64,000 nt of DNA from Acanthacorydalis orientalis (taxonomy: Eukaryota; Arthropoda; Insecta; Megaloptera; Corydalidae), in the NCBI GenBank assembly GCA_034766995.1, contig CM068316.1, positions 16,775,590-16,839,589 on the forward strand, written 5' to 3'. Below, piece after piece: positions 1-10,525 of this stretch (position 1 is its first letter; every line of letters begins with the position of its first letter). The position numbers and the translations under genes are program-made. The notes beneath the pieces are model-generated. The model was not told the origin of the DNA. It saw nothing but the letters and a program-made list of their open reading frames with translations, and did not search any database.

Positions 1-846
1 CGACTGAAAAAATTGCTGAGACACTCAAAGTTGACAGATCGATTGCATTTCGGCATTTAAAGAAGGTGGGGTTTACGTTGAATCTCGATACATGAGTGCC
101 GCAGTCGTTGCCTGAAAAAAAAAACAAGTTTGATCACATCTCTTCGGCAGTTTCTTCGCTCGGATGCCTCAACAGAGAGCTTTTTTTGGATGGATTGATG
201 ACTGTTAAGGAGAAATGAATGATGTACAGCAACGCTCGATGCAGACAAACGTGGAAAAAGTGAATGAATGAGCAGAAATAGTCGCTAAAGCTGGCTTGCA
301 TCCTATTAAGATGTTGCTATGTGTTCGTTGGAATTGGAAGGTATTGTTTATTTTGAGCTGCTCCCACGGGGCGAAATGATTACTAAAGAAAAGTACTACC
401 AACAACTAACCAAACTAAACGCAGCATTAAAGAAAAGCTTCCGATTTCGGCCAATCGTAAAGGGATCATCCTCCACCACGACAAAGCAAAACGACATATA
501 GCAAAACTGACTCTGCAAAAACTAAAGCAGTTAAAATCGGAAATCGTAACGCATCCACCATATTCTCCGGACATTGCACTTTCGGATTATTATTTGTTCC
601 GGTCGCTGCAGAACAGTTTAAATTGTGAAAAATTGACACCGTGAAGACCGTCGAAAACCATCTCACCGCTTTTTTTCCAAAAAAACGGGTATCTTTTAGG
701 AACGAGGAATCCAGCATCTGTTTGAGTGTTGCAAAATGATTGAAGAGAACGATGGTTAATACATAATTGATTAATAAAAGCATTTTCTGCGAAAAATAAT
801 CACCTGAGTTTTAGTTTCAAAATGGTATATGAAATTTTTCACTGAT

Positions 847-848
<2 letters not shown>
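1..848 (+). mobile_element. mariner (DD34D) element, 5' part outside window
   Basis: Decayed mariner copy entering from the left edge. The plus strand gives, in shifting frames, a helix-turn-helix remnant, then LLPRGEMITKEKYYQQL (about 358-408), HHDKAKRHIAK (about 474-506) and HPPYSPDIALSDYYLF (about 550-597). The second and third catalytic Asp codons (480-482, 585-587) are 34 residues apart, the mariner signature. The first Asp is unrecognisable around 195-240. The element ends at 844-848 with GATCC, the inverse of the GGATCAGTG terminus of the related copy at 49287, and runs straight into (TA)n. Frameshifts and stops make it dead. Confidence 0.85.

Positions 849-894
<46 letters not shown>
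849..894. repeat. (TA)n microsatellite
   Basis: Pure TA array filling the gap between the 3' end of one mariner (848) and the 5' end of the next (896). Confidence 0.95.
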
Positions 895-895
<1 letters not shown>

Positions 896-898
<3 letters not shown>

Positions 899-2174
899 GC
901 TGGAATTAATTCGTAGCGTTTTACAAGAGATGGCGTAGGTAGTACATTCTTCAATTGTTCCCTTTAACCAAATATTCCCCGTAAAACAGCTGTCCTTAGG
1001 CGTCAGTTTCAGTATATGTCATTTGGTTGAAGCGCAAATAACAACACTTTGTACTTTACGAATATGTCGAATTTTGTACCGGATAAATTGTTTTTGCGGT
1101 GAGTTTTACTTCATTACTTTAATATGAAAAAAAGTGCTGCCGAAAGTCATTGTATTTTAGTGGAAGTTTAATGGAGACCATGCTCTAGCTGAGCAAACAT
1201 GTCGGAAGTGGTTTGCGCTTTTTAAAAGTGGTGATTTCGACTCAGAAGACAAAGAATGACCTGGACAGCCGAAAAAATTCGACGATGAAGAATTGGAGGC
1301 ATTGCTTAATGAAGACCCATATCAAACACTTCAAAAATTGTCTGAAACGTTGTGAGTTGACTTGTCAACGGTAGGAAACGTCTTAAAGCCATGAGAATGA
1401 TCCAAAAGCAAGGAAATGGGGTCCCATACGAATTGAAACCAAAGGACGTTGAAAGGCGTCTTTCTACCTGTGAACTGCTGCTTCAACGGGAGAAAAGGAA
1501 GAGATTTTTGCATCGAATTGTCACGGACGATGAAAAGTGGATCAATTACGATAATCCCAAGCGCAGAAAGTTATGGGTTAAGCCCGGCCAACCATCAACA
1601 CCAGCGGCGAAGCCAAATATTCATGGATCCAAGCTCATGCTCTGTATTTGGTGGGATTATAAGGGTGTGATCTACTATAAGCTGTTCAAACCGAATGAAA
1701 CCATCACTGGGGATCACTACCGACTACAATTGATGCGCTTGAGCCGTGAATTGAAGGCAAAACGGGGGGAATACTTTGAAAGACACGACAAAGTAATTTT
1801 GCAGCACGACAATGCTCGTTCGCACGTCACAAAACCGGTCAAAACATACTTAGAAACGCTCAAATGTGAAGTCCTACTCCACCCGCCATATTTTCCAGAT
1901 ATTTCTCCTTATGATTACCAGTTGTTTCGATCGATGAGTCATGGCCTGTCTGAGCAGAAGCTCACTTCTTATGAAGATTGCAAAAAATGGGTCGATTCGT
2001 GGATTGCATCTAAAGACGAGGCGTTCTTCCGATGTGGTATTCGTCTCCTGCCCGAAAGATGGGAAAAAGTAGTGGCTAACGATGGACAATACTTTGAATG
2101 ATATGTTTTTTCAATTTCATTTAAAATAAACGATCTTTTTTCATAAAGAAAACGCTACGAATTAATTCCAACAC

Positions 2175-2176
<2 letters not shown>
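896..2176 (+). mobile_element. mariner element, mauritiana-like lineage, copy 1
   Basis: About 1.28 kb, the usual mariner length. The 5' terminus GGTGCTGGAATTAATTCG is matched in inverse orientation at 2151-2176 (GGGTGTTGGAATTAATTC read on the minus strand), so both TIRs are present. Copy 2 of the same element lies at 12595-13857. Both ends adjoin (TA)n arrays and no clean TA duplication remains here, probably because the arrays have slipped. Confidence 0.92.
1064..2101 (+). pseudogene. mariner transposase, N-terminus broken, catalytic domain open
   Basis: The transposase would cut and paste this element at TA sites. The start MSNFVPDKLFLR is taken at 1064 by comparison with copy 2. The N-terminal HTH half is broken: TGA at 1100-1102, an extra base near 1169, TGA in place of Arg near 1256, a TGA near 1350, and a lost base near 1375. 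From 1391 to 2101 the frame is open for 236 residues and covers the whole catalytic domain: first Asp in VTDDEKW (about 1529), second in ILQHDNARSH (1808-1810), third in DISPYDYQLF (1913-1915), spaced DD34D, ending LPERWEKVVANDGQYFE. Several conserved residues are changed (Gly to Asp before the first Asp, SD to YD before the third), so activity is doubtful. Confidence 0.9.

Positions 2177-2177
<1 letters not shown>

Positions 2178-2249
<72 letters not shown>
2178..2249. repeat. (TA)n microsatellite
   Basis: Long pure TA array directly at the 3' terminus of the mariner at 896-2176. Confidence 0.95.
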
Positions 2250-2251
<2 letters not shown>

Positions 2252-2780
2252 CATGTGAAAATAGCATAAATACAACGTGTAATATTTTTAATATATTTTA
2301 ATTTGTCAACATGTCATTAACACATTGCATGATAAGGAAAACATTTATGAATGACGTTAACATTTCCTGAGAGGCCATGTCATTCCTATTTTCACAATTG
2401 TCTGACAGGTGTATGTAGCTAAATATCAACGTCATGCACATATACTCGATTTTAGGTGAAAACTAAACGAGGATTTAAAACCACAGTCTCATTGAAAAAT
2501 ATCGATGCGAGTATATTTGGTCTGAGTAAATTGTTCCGAACAAATTATTCACGTTAATTAAACATAGTGAATTGCAATAATTTATTTTTTGTTACTTCTT
2601 AGTCATTATATATTATTAGAATAGACGAGTTAATTTATATCCATTTCAAGTAAAGCAACATTTTGATTAATGGACGTAAACCAGGTATGTAGTTTGACTT
2701 TTCACTTTATTACATTAAAAACTCTTTCAATCAGAAATTATAACATAAAAATGGTAAATATATAGATATGAGATTGCATG

Positions 2781-2784
<4 letters not shown>
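2250..2784. other. AT-rich stretch, no gene seen
   Basis: No transposon end, coding similarity or RNA structure was recognised here. Confidence 0.5.
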
Positions 2785-2820
<36 letters not shown>

Positions 2821-2838
2821 GTGTGTGTGTGTATTTAT

Positions 2839-2888
<50 letters not shown>
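2785..2888. repeat. compound (TA)n / (TG)n microsatellite
   Basis: Two TA arrays separated by a short (TG)n run and GGATATA spacers. The IYIY-type open frames across it are artefacts of the repeat. Confidence 0.95.
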
Positions 2889-2949
2889 CCACAAATGATA
2901 TTTTATTATTTTATTCTAAAATTCTTAGAATACAGTTGACATTTTATTA

Positions 2950-3135
2950 TATCTTATCCTTCAGATAGCCTACACGTATAAGCCGTAATGGGTGTCGAAT
3001 TTGGCGAATTTGAAGTGTGGCTGATTTCTAACATACAAGTACACTTTATCCTTCAGATAAGCTCACACGTTAAGGTCCATAGGTGTTAAATCTGGCGAAC
3101 GTGCTGGATATTTCACGTTTCTTGTACGCCTATTC
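2950..3135 (-). pseudogene. IS630/Tc1-like transposase 3' fragment, tandemly duplicated
   Basis: The minus strand at about 3050-3130 reads PARSPDLTPMDLNV*AYLKDKVY, close to the SPDLTPLDFFLWGYLKDKVY block around the third catalytic residue of IS630/Tc1-family transposases. A second, more diverged copy of the same segment, with the same order of CTTCAGAT, CACACGT/ACACGT, GGTGT and TGGCGAA blocks, sits directly beside it at about 2950-3040. Each unit is about 90 bp. No TIRs or further domains were recognised, so this is a short relic. Confidence 0.5.
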
Positions 3136-3276
3136 AACGACACAGAAATGTAACATCTCACACTCCATAGTTTAAGATATATCGTTTATAAATTGTATCA
3201 AGATTTATTTATTAATATATAAAATATTATTTTCTAGAGTGGATCAATTTATTTGAAAATAGGTTTTCTATATACT

Positions 3277-3278
<2 letters not shown>

Positions 3279-3306
<28 letters not shown>
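3279..3306. repeat. (TA)n microsatellite
   Basis: TA array ending exactly at the TA before the mariner terminus at 3307. Confidence 0.9.
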
Positions 3307-3311
<5 letters not shown>

Positions 3312-3540
3312 TTGGTAGGAAAATAATTGCGGTTTTTGTTTTCTGAATTCTTACTTTAATTTTTTTCAATGAAAGTGTCATTTAATCGTGTTCTTGTTAA
3401 GATCATTTTAAAGAACATTTTTCTGTCAGTATTTTGGTAATATGGACTTTATTTTTTTATTAATTATGATTCAAATTGGGGTATTGAATTAAAGATGGAA
3501 AAGAATCAAATAAGAGTATTTTTTTTGTATGAATTCAAAA
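3307..3540 (+). mobile_element. mariner 5' end (HTH deletion family, copy G)
   Basis: Begins with TIR TTAAATTGGTAGGAAAAT after a TA and continues collinear with the copies at 27036 and 52170 through the 5' leader and the start MEKNQIRV. The frame is lost at the T-run at about 3518-3525, the homopolymer that breaks the other copies, and similarity stops near 3540. Only the 5' end is present. Confidence 0.8.
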
Positions 3541-5240
3541 ATTTTTTATATGAATATATTTCAGATATAATGTGTATTTATACAGAATAAAAAATATATT
3601 CATTTTCAGAATAGTTAAGATTAAGTTTAGACATTTCTAAAGAGAAATAATTTACTGATAATTCATTGAGGAACTTTTTTTGTAACAGTCGATTCTATTC
3701 AGTTATACATACATTCTAAACACGAACTTAGATCATTTATATTGACTTTTTTAAGATATTTGTAAGTAGTTGCGTACAGTACACACAACAAAAAAGTATA
3801 ACATATTGTAATATGATAATAACTACAGGTATTTTTAATATGTTTGATTAATAAATCTTGTACAGTTTAAAAACTTTATAATAGTAAATTTTACTCATAC
3901 GCGCTAAAACAGAAAAGAAAACTAAGTAGAGTAAAAAGAAATCCAAGAAAACAATCTTACTCACGATTTGCAAAATTAACTGTCAAGTTATCATATTGTC
4001 AAGTAGTATATAATGTCTATTAAATCTTCGATTTCTTTTTCATATTATTTCAAACAATGTTTCTCTTTCAAAACTAACATGCCAAACTGAAACTGACTTC
4101 AATTTGATAAACGTGTTATATTTTATTTTCTTATATATAGAATTGTTATTAATTTAACCAAAAAATAAATAAATATTGATAGATATCTCAATATGATATT
4201 AATTATATCGATATATGAGATAATTTAGCTTTTTTTGAAAAAAATGATTAATAAAAGATCTAATTGGTAACATAATAATTATCTTTTATCTTCTCAAAGT
4301 TTCCATATTAAAATATAAATTAAAATCCTTTATTATCTCGATAATTTAAAAAAAAATCGGTCCTATTTCACATACAGAATATAATCTGTTTTTTCTTCGG
4401 TAAACCGCATTAAAATTTTAATTGATAATAGCGATCCGAACAGCAATACTATTAAGAGTGCTGATATGAATTAATTTACGGCAAATAATTTAATTAGAAA
4501 TATTTTTTGATAGAATTAAGCAGTGTGTCAAGTTGCTTGTTACCGCTCGATTATTTCCCGCTTTTATTGTCCCCGTTATAATTAACAACGGCGACTGACG
4601 TTACCGTTTCATTAAACCGATGATTGAGATTATATCTGTAGCTAACGGCTTTATTATGAAACAGTTTTACTGTAAACTCTTAAGAGACAGATTAAAAATG
4701 TTTTATCGTTAAAATTTCAATTGAGATGCTCGAATAGCACTCAATCTCATACAACTTACTCTGATATTTTACAGATGACGTCCGGATTTATTTTTAGTGT
4801 TACGTAAAATGAACAGTAAAAAAGTACTATACTGATTTAAATACTGAGTATTAAGATTTTAACTATTGAATATTTATCTGGTAGTTTGCTGATACATCTA
4901 CTACTTAATTTATAAAATACACTTTATTATTTAATCTGATGTTGTTTATTTGCTTTACACACCGTAAAAACTTTTCTTAAATTCTTTTATATCTTTTTTA
5001 TTTATTAAGTCGTGTAAGAATATTATAAATTTATAGTTTACTATCTGATTTACTTTTAATTATATTCTTTAAAGCAAAAAAAGCTATTGTTTGGCGAACA
5101 ATCTGTATATAGTTTCAGACAAATATTTAAAAAAATGCATCGTTTCATAGTTTATTCTCCAGTGTCTTTCATTATAAGAAACAATTTTATCTTGAGTTAG
5201 ATTTTAATCTGTTTTGAAATAATATAAAATATATAGAAAT
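3541..5240. other. AT-rich stretch without recognised gene
   Basis: About 1.7 kb of AT-rich unique-looking DNA. A slightly GC-richer piece at about 4530-4690 holds TAATTA and TTTATTATG-type homeodomain-like words and could be conserved non-coding DNA, but nothing stronger supports that. Confidence 0.4.
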
Positions 5241-5779
5241 CAGGGCCGTGTGGTGGCATGGAACAATGTAGCACTCGCTGCAGGCACCTCAAGTATGAAA
5301 GCGCCTGTTAGATATTTCGCAATTTATTATTTTGTTTGCTTATTTGTATGATTTTTATTTGTTTATAACGAATAATAAAGCTTAAATAATATAAAGTGCT
5401 GTCACCGCTGCTAGAAAGCGCCCTGTACCGAATTTAAAATTATAGATTTCATTTTCAGATGTATATTACGTATTAGTCATGTTAAATTAATATGTAAGTA
5501 TGTTTTAAAAAAGAGCAAACCTTATTATATCACGAATGATCTTTTCAACTGTGCAATTTGCAGAGAAAGGATGTGATATTTGGAAATTTAGTGAGGTTGA
5601 ACTTGTTATTTATAATACAATTAGAGCGAAACGAGTGATTATTTCAAAAGTGAATTTTGCAGAAAAGGAAGTAGAGTTTATTTACTAAACAAAGATTTGA
5701 ATTTTTCAAGGTAGTTCGAAAATCTATTCATAAAGAAATATTTTTTTACATTTATGTTCTGCCTACTTGGCTAGGTATT

Positions 5780-6287
5780 ATGGACAAGTCTCGAAAAGAT
5801 ATTGAATTGATAAAAAAACTAACCAGTATAGATGAAGACCTATCTGAATCAGATTCTGATGCAAGTGTTACCGAACTATGCGAAAGCGAGGAAGCATTTA
5901 GCAACGTGAACAACAAAACTGAAAATTCTGACGACGGTGATGATGAAAATCTTCGGAGCATATGTCGCAAAAGAAAAAGGATGCGTATTTTTTTAGATCA
6001 TGAGAGCGAAACTGACAGAAGCTGCTGATACCTGTAGTAATGAATACAATTCGATCGAACGTTCTCTTGATGGAACTTTATGAAAAACATTAGAATAAGG
6101 TAGAGGTTGTGGTAGTTTACCAGCTTATAGTATGTTCAAAGATGTGTCAGGACCAACTGAGTACCCAAAAAAAATATTATGCTTTGCAATGTAAGTAGCG
6201 CATTTGAACCGATAATTGATGAAGGTATGACTGAGTATATCAAAATATGTACTGAAATGGAGGCGCGTAAAGTTTTATACAAAAAAG
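5780..6287 (+). pseudogene. piggyBac-type transposase, N-terminal part
   Basis: Starts MDKSRKDIELIKKL with an acidic Ser/Asp/Glu-rich N-terminus (SESDSDAS) and a basic patch RKRKRMRIF, the usual layout of piggyBac-family N-termini. After a frameshift near 6025 the frame resumes (about 6031-6287) with SIERSLDGTL, then SLPAYSMFKDVSGPTEY, NIMLCNVSSAFEPIIDEGM and YIKICTEMEARKVLY, matching the conserved start of the DDE_Tnp_1_7 domain. A Trp codon has become TGA and a TAA lies near 6096. Similarity ends abruptly at about 6287, where an antisense mariner begins; the catalytic Asp region is absent. Confidence 0.8.
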
Positions 6288-7407
6288 TTATCTTTTTTAC
6301 AAAAAAACAGTTCCACGAATGATTTAATATCTCATCAGCAGTGAAGATTTTACCATTTAAGATGTTTTGTAAAGAACAAAACAAATAGTAATCTGATGGT
6401 GCCAGGTATGCCGAATATGGTGGATATGGTAACACATTATATCCCATTCAAGCTGCAATTATTTTTGGTGAGTGACCAAACTTGTATGTGATTTAGATTC
6501 ATCATGGTGAAACACAACATCTTTTTGATTTAATTTACAATTACCAAATTTACCAATTTGGTGTATTCAATTTACCCAGTTGATGATGGTATACGTCCGA
6601 TTTAATGGTATGGTTCCTTGAAAGTAGTACAAAATACACAATACCTTTGAAATCCCACCAGACTGACAATATAAACTTGATTTGGTGAATACCTGCTTCT
6701 GAATTGCTTTGAACAGGTTCATCACGCTTGCTCTATAATCTTTTCCGTTCAACGTTATTGTGAACGATCCATTTTTTATCGCCTATTAGCATACGTTTCA
6801 AAAATGGATTGTTTTCTTCACATTTCAAGAGAGAATCACAGATATCAATGCGCTTAGTGAGAGGAATTTATTTGAGCTTGTGTGGTATCCAAATATCGAC
6901 CTTACTAACTTATCCAATAATTTTCAACGCTCGATTTTGATACTTTGAAGTTTCTCAGCAATCTCTAGTGTCATTAAACGCTGATTGGACTCAATCAATG
7001 CCTTTACTTTGTCATCATCAACTTGGATTAGCCTTTCTGAGCGTGATGTAACTTTAACATCAAAATCTCCTGACAGTAATTTAGCAAGTCAATTCTGACA
7101 CTGCCGTAGTTTTAAAGTATCTTCACTATACACATCACACAAGTTTTTATGAGCTTGCACAGCTTTTTTTCCTTTTCGGAAATAATACAGCAAAATATGT
7201 CGATGTTCCTTTTGATTTTCCATTTTGAAATCGACGGCAAACAAACAATTGTTATTGAAATCACACATTTTCTTTTTCTGAAACAAGCTTGAACTGTCAG
7301 CTGTCAAGTTGCATCATGAATTTGCGATTTAGAATGAAGTTAATTACATTTCAAGGCATGTATGCTCATGTATTAGAAAAAATGCAATTACTTTTTGGCC
7401 AACTCAA
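6288..7407 (-). mobile_element. antisense mariner, 3' end lost
   Basis: The right end, read on the minus strand, is TTGAGTTGGCCAAAAAGTAA, similar to the TTAGGTTGGTGCAAAAG-type TIR of the cecropia/Hsmar1 mariner group, and is followed by TA (7408-7409). The coding relic runs leftward to about 6290, where the C-terminus is cut off at FFVKK and joins the piggyBac relic. No left TIR was found. Confidence 0.8.
6290..7223 (-). pseudogene. mariner transposase, frameshifted, C-terminus missing
   Basis: Start at 7223: MENQKEHRHILLYYFRKGKK, the typical N-terminal HTH region, then DFDVKVTSRSERLIQVDDDK and TLEIAEKLQS. The first catalytic block is degraded around 6760. Then WWDFKGIVYFVLL (about 6615-6665), FHHDESKSHTSLVTHQK holding the second Asp (about 6480-6520), and PPYSAYLAPSDYYLF holding the third (about 6375-6425). 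At least three frameshifts are needed to link these blocks. It ends about 30 residues short of the usual mariner C-terminus. Confidence 0.8.
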
Positions 7408-7409
7408 TA

Positions 7410-8026
7410 GTTAATTAATATTTAGTTTATTTTTTCAGATGCACTTGTATTAATTTTTATTTACATAAATGTATAAACTAAGATAAAAAAAATCACATTA
7501 AAGGTATATCAAAGAATTGACACCTCATATTTTTTAATATCAAATTACATGACTATATTTGGATGAAAAAATCTCATTTTTTTAAGCAAGACTCCTGTAT
7601 AAATTCAAAATTTACATTACTTAGATATCATTCAAATTTATACTATTTTGTTTAAAATTTTAACCGATTTATTCTATAAAAGTCATTTCCTCAAGTTCAG
7701 TTTTTTCTATAAAATGTTTCGATATAATTAAATATAAATAAAAAAATACAATCTGTATGTTAAGTATGATTTCTGTAAATGAAATACGATTTATCTATTC
7801 TTAATAATAAAAACTTACATTTCTCGTCACTTTGTCCGCAGGATAAAGTCTATGCTGATGAGAAATGATTGCTTTGTCAGCTCATAGGTTTCAAGTTTAA
7901 TTTATTAAATGTCGTTCTTAGGTATTTTTTATGTTTAAATATATTATGTTGTAAAAACCAATAAACAGTTTTTTCTTTCTATCTTTCTTTCTATTTTCCC
8001 GTCAATTTTGACAGGTTATATACTAG

Positions 8027-8032
<6 letters not shown>
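7410..8032. other. AT-rich stretch, no gene seen
   Basis: No transposon end, coding similarity or RNA structure recognised. A short CTTT/TTTC-rich tract lies near 7970-7995. Confidence 0.45.

Positions 8033-8088
<56 letters not shown>
8033..8088. repeat. (TA)n microsatellite
   Basis: Pure TA array of about 28 units. Confidence 0.95.
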
Positions 8089-8091
<3 letters not shown>

Positions 8092-8188
8092 GGAAAAGTT
8101 ATTATCTAACTGTCGATCAAAAAAACCAAACAGTGACAAAATAATATAGTACTAAGAATAAGAAAGTGAAAAACATTAATTTACTTAC

Positions 8189-8234
8189 CATTTCTACTAA
8201 GACACTCCTCTGGATATGTGCAGTTCCGGTGAAT
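8189..8234 (-). other. candidate 46-bp host-gene exon
   Basis: On the minus strand a 46-bp segment is preceded by the acceptor CTTTATATTCCAG and followed by the donor G/GTAAGTAAAT, both close to consensus. It is open in two frames; one reads IHRNCTYPEECLSRN, which holds two Cys and resembles an extracellular domain, the other FTGTAHIQRSVLVEM. The piece is less AT-biased than its surroundings and matches no transposon noted here. I do not recognise the gene. Short spans with good splice sites arise by chance in this much DNA, so this is a lead only. Confidence 0.3.
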
Positions 8235-8676
8235 CTGGAATATAAAGAGACGGAAATATATTAATAGATTGGAAAGGTGTGCCAAAAAAAAATACAAATT
8301 TCAAAAAATAAATATTGCTCCTGTCACTTCCATACTTAAACATATATTCAGTGTTGTAATCACCGACGTTTCTGAGAAGGTCGATTTGTCCGGTTATTCG
8401 TCGAACTGTCCTCCATCAATAAAGAATTAATTGAATTGGAAAAGGCGATTTATCAAAACGTACGATTTTTTTTATTTCATTTGTCAATATCTTGTGCGTC
8501 AATTTTCACATTGACAGTTAAGTTGAATAGAAGCTACAGCATTCATTACGCACAGTAATATGAAACTGCCATTCACAATGTTTATCTATTCTTTTATCAT
8601 TATTTTTACATCTTTTATTGCCAATATTTCCAATATATGCATGTAATAACATTTTTTTATATAACCGTGCGTTTAA

Positions 8677-8680
<4 letters not shown>
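8235..8680. other. no gene seen
   Basis: AT-rich flank of the candidate exon; nothing recognised. Confidence 0.4.

Positions 8681-8716
<36 letters not shown>
8681..8716. repeat. (TA)n microsatellite
   Basis: TA array ending in TACATATACATATATAC. Confidence 0.9.
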
Positions 8717-8729
<13 letters not shown>

Positions 8730-9173
8730 CAGTGGATGAATGTTAGATAAAAGTTAATTATAAGATTTTCTGCGAAACTAAATAGAAGACGTAAAAGTTA
8801 GTTTATGACAGGTAAATATGATAGATAAATCCATAATATGAAAAATAATATAGAGTTAGGATACAACTATACTCTACACCTATCTATTATTTTCGACTAT
8901 TTTAGGAAAATTTAAAAGAGATGATTGATAAACTAGATTTATAAACAACAAACAAATTGTATTTGTGGATTTGAGCTTATCTATTATTTTATGGTATAAT
9001 ATAATGATGCTGATTTTTTAGCTTTATTACAAGAACAAATTATCAAGTATCTAACGGAAAATTTTAAAAAATCTAAATATTACTTATATTTTCTATGGAA
9101 ATGAAAAATAATTTAATTGTAAAATTTACACAAGTCGAACTGATTGATTTTATTGATAGATTTGTTTTCTAAT
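8717..9173. other. no gene seen
   Basis: Very AT-rich; nothing recognised on either strand. Confidence 0.45.
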
Positions 9174-9221
9174 ATTATATGTATATATACATATATGTAT
9201 ATATATACATATACATACATA

Positions 9222-9301
<80 letters not shown>

Positions 9302-9329
9302 CATATATGTATATATATATATATATACA
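9174..9329. repeat. (TA)n with regular CATA interruptions
   Basis: About 155 bp of TA array interrupted by TACATA units. All long Ile/Tyr open frames on both strands here are repeat artefacts. Confidence 0.95.
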
Positions 9330-9459
9330 ATTTCTTTCTTGTAATGATTTATTATGAATTATTTGAGTGAATTTTAAACTTTTCATAACTGATATTCTAT
9401 AGGTTTTTAAAATATATTTTAACAAGTATATTTAAAAATTATTGGAATATGTTTTCAAG

Positions 9460-9660
9460 CTTAAAAATAATGTATCATTTTCCTAAATTAATTTTCATTC
9501 TCGGCAAACTACATACAGTTTCTTATTAAAAATGTTGAATAATTAAATATTAATCATTTTGGTTTCTGTTTATATGTATTTTAATGGCAATGTCAAACTT
9601 CTCAGAAAGCTAAAACTCGAAATGCTCATAACCATGAACCAAAAGTAACCTATAATTAAT
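9460..9660. repeat. dispersed repeat, shared with 21100-21250
   Basis: The segment around ATTAAAAATGTTGAATAATT, then a TTTTAATGGC word, recurs with divergence at about 21150-21220 on the same strand. The similarity is patchy and the family was not identified; it may be a transposon leader. Confidence 0.3.
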
Positions 9661-9871
9661 TATTGAACATTCATGATCAGGAAAGATTTTTTATTTTGCA
9701 GGGGAATCAAAAATACTTTTTTGAAAAAGAATTTGACCACAGTACCAAATACTACATTTTAAATCCAAGTCATCCAGCCATTGTTTATTTTTGTGGACTT
9801 AATTCATATTAAAGTGTCCTACAAAGGTGTTTATATTGTGTAAGTATTCTTCATTTAAGATTTTTTAAATT

Positions 9872-9896
9872 TATATATATATATATATATATATAA

Positions 9897-9978
<82 letters not shown>

Positions 9979-10052
9979 GTATATACATACATATATACAT
10001 ACATATATACATACATATATATATATATATACACATATATATTTATATATAC

Positions 10053-10112
<60 letters not shown>
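9872..10112. repeat. long compound (TA)n / TACA microsatellite
   Basis: About 240 bp of TA array with TACATA, ATGTATA and CATACATA interruptions. Open frames here are artefacts. Confidence 0.95.
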
Positions 10113-10113
<1 letters not shown>

Positions 10114-10525
10114 GTATATATTTCTAACCGTTTATTTAAGAGATACAAGATTTTCACTTTCTTCTTATAGTAGAAACGTTTTTATGTACTTAATTTTAGA
10201 TTAAAGAGGCGTTTTATTTATATAAAGAGAAGATTATTCACGTGAAAAATGAAGAACGTTAAATAAATTATAAAAATGCACACAATACTCTTTTCAAATA
10301 CAATTTTTAACATGACTTTGAAGATTGACAAACTTCCTTATAGTTTCCAGTTCGTCATTTAATAATCTTACATACTATTAAAGAATTGTTCTGGTTAAAA
10401 AGCTTTTCTTCTGGTATAATATTCAATTATATAAACTAAATAGATTTATAATAGAGTTGAAACACACAACTGTTGATGTGAAAAATATTTGATGAAATAT
10501 TACTTTAAACATGTTGTAAGAACTA

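Noticed and set aside
6157..6190. CTGAGTACCCAAAAAAAATA looked like the left TIR of the antisense mariner
   Set aside because: The piggyBac reading frame (VSGPTEYPKKNIMLC) runs through this point to about 6287, so it cannot be the mariner end.
9113..10204. Several open frames of 60-100 codons made mainly of Ile and Tyr on both strands
   Set aside because: They follow (TA)n and TACATA microsatellites; the same happens at 2768, 11746, 20245, 21897, 35456, 54342, 55128, 62151 and elsewhere. No start context or non-repeat content.
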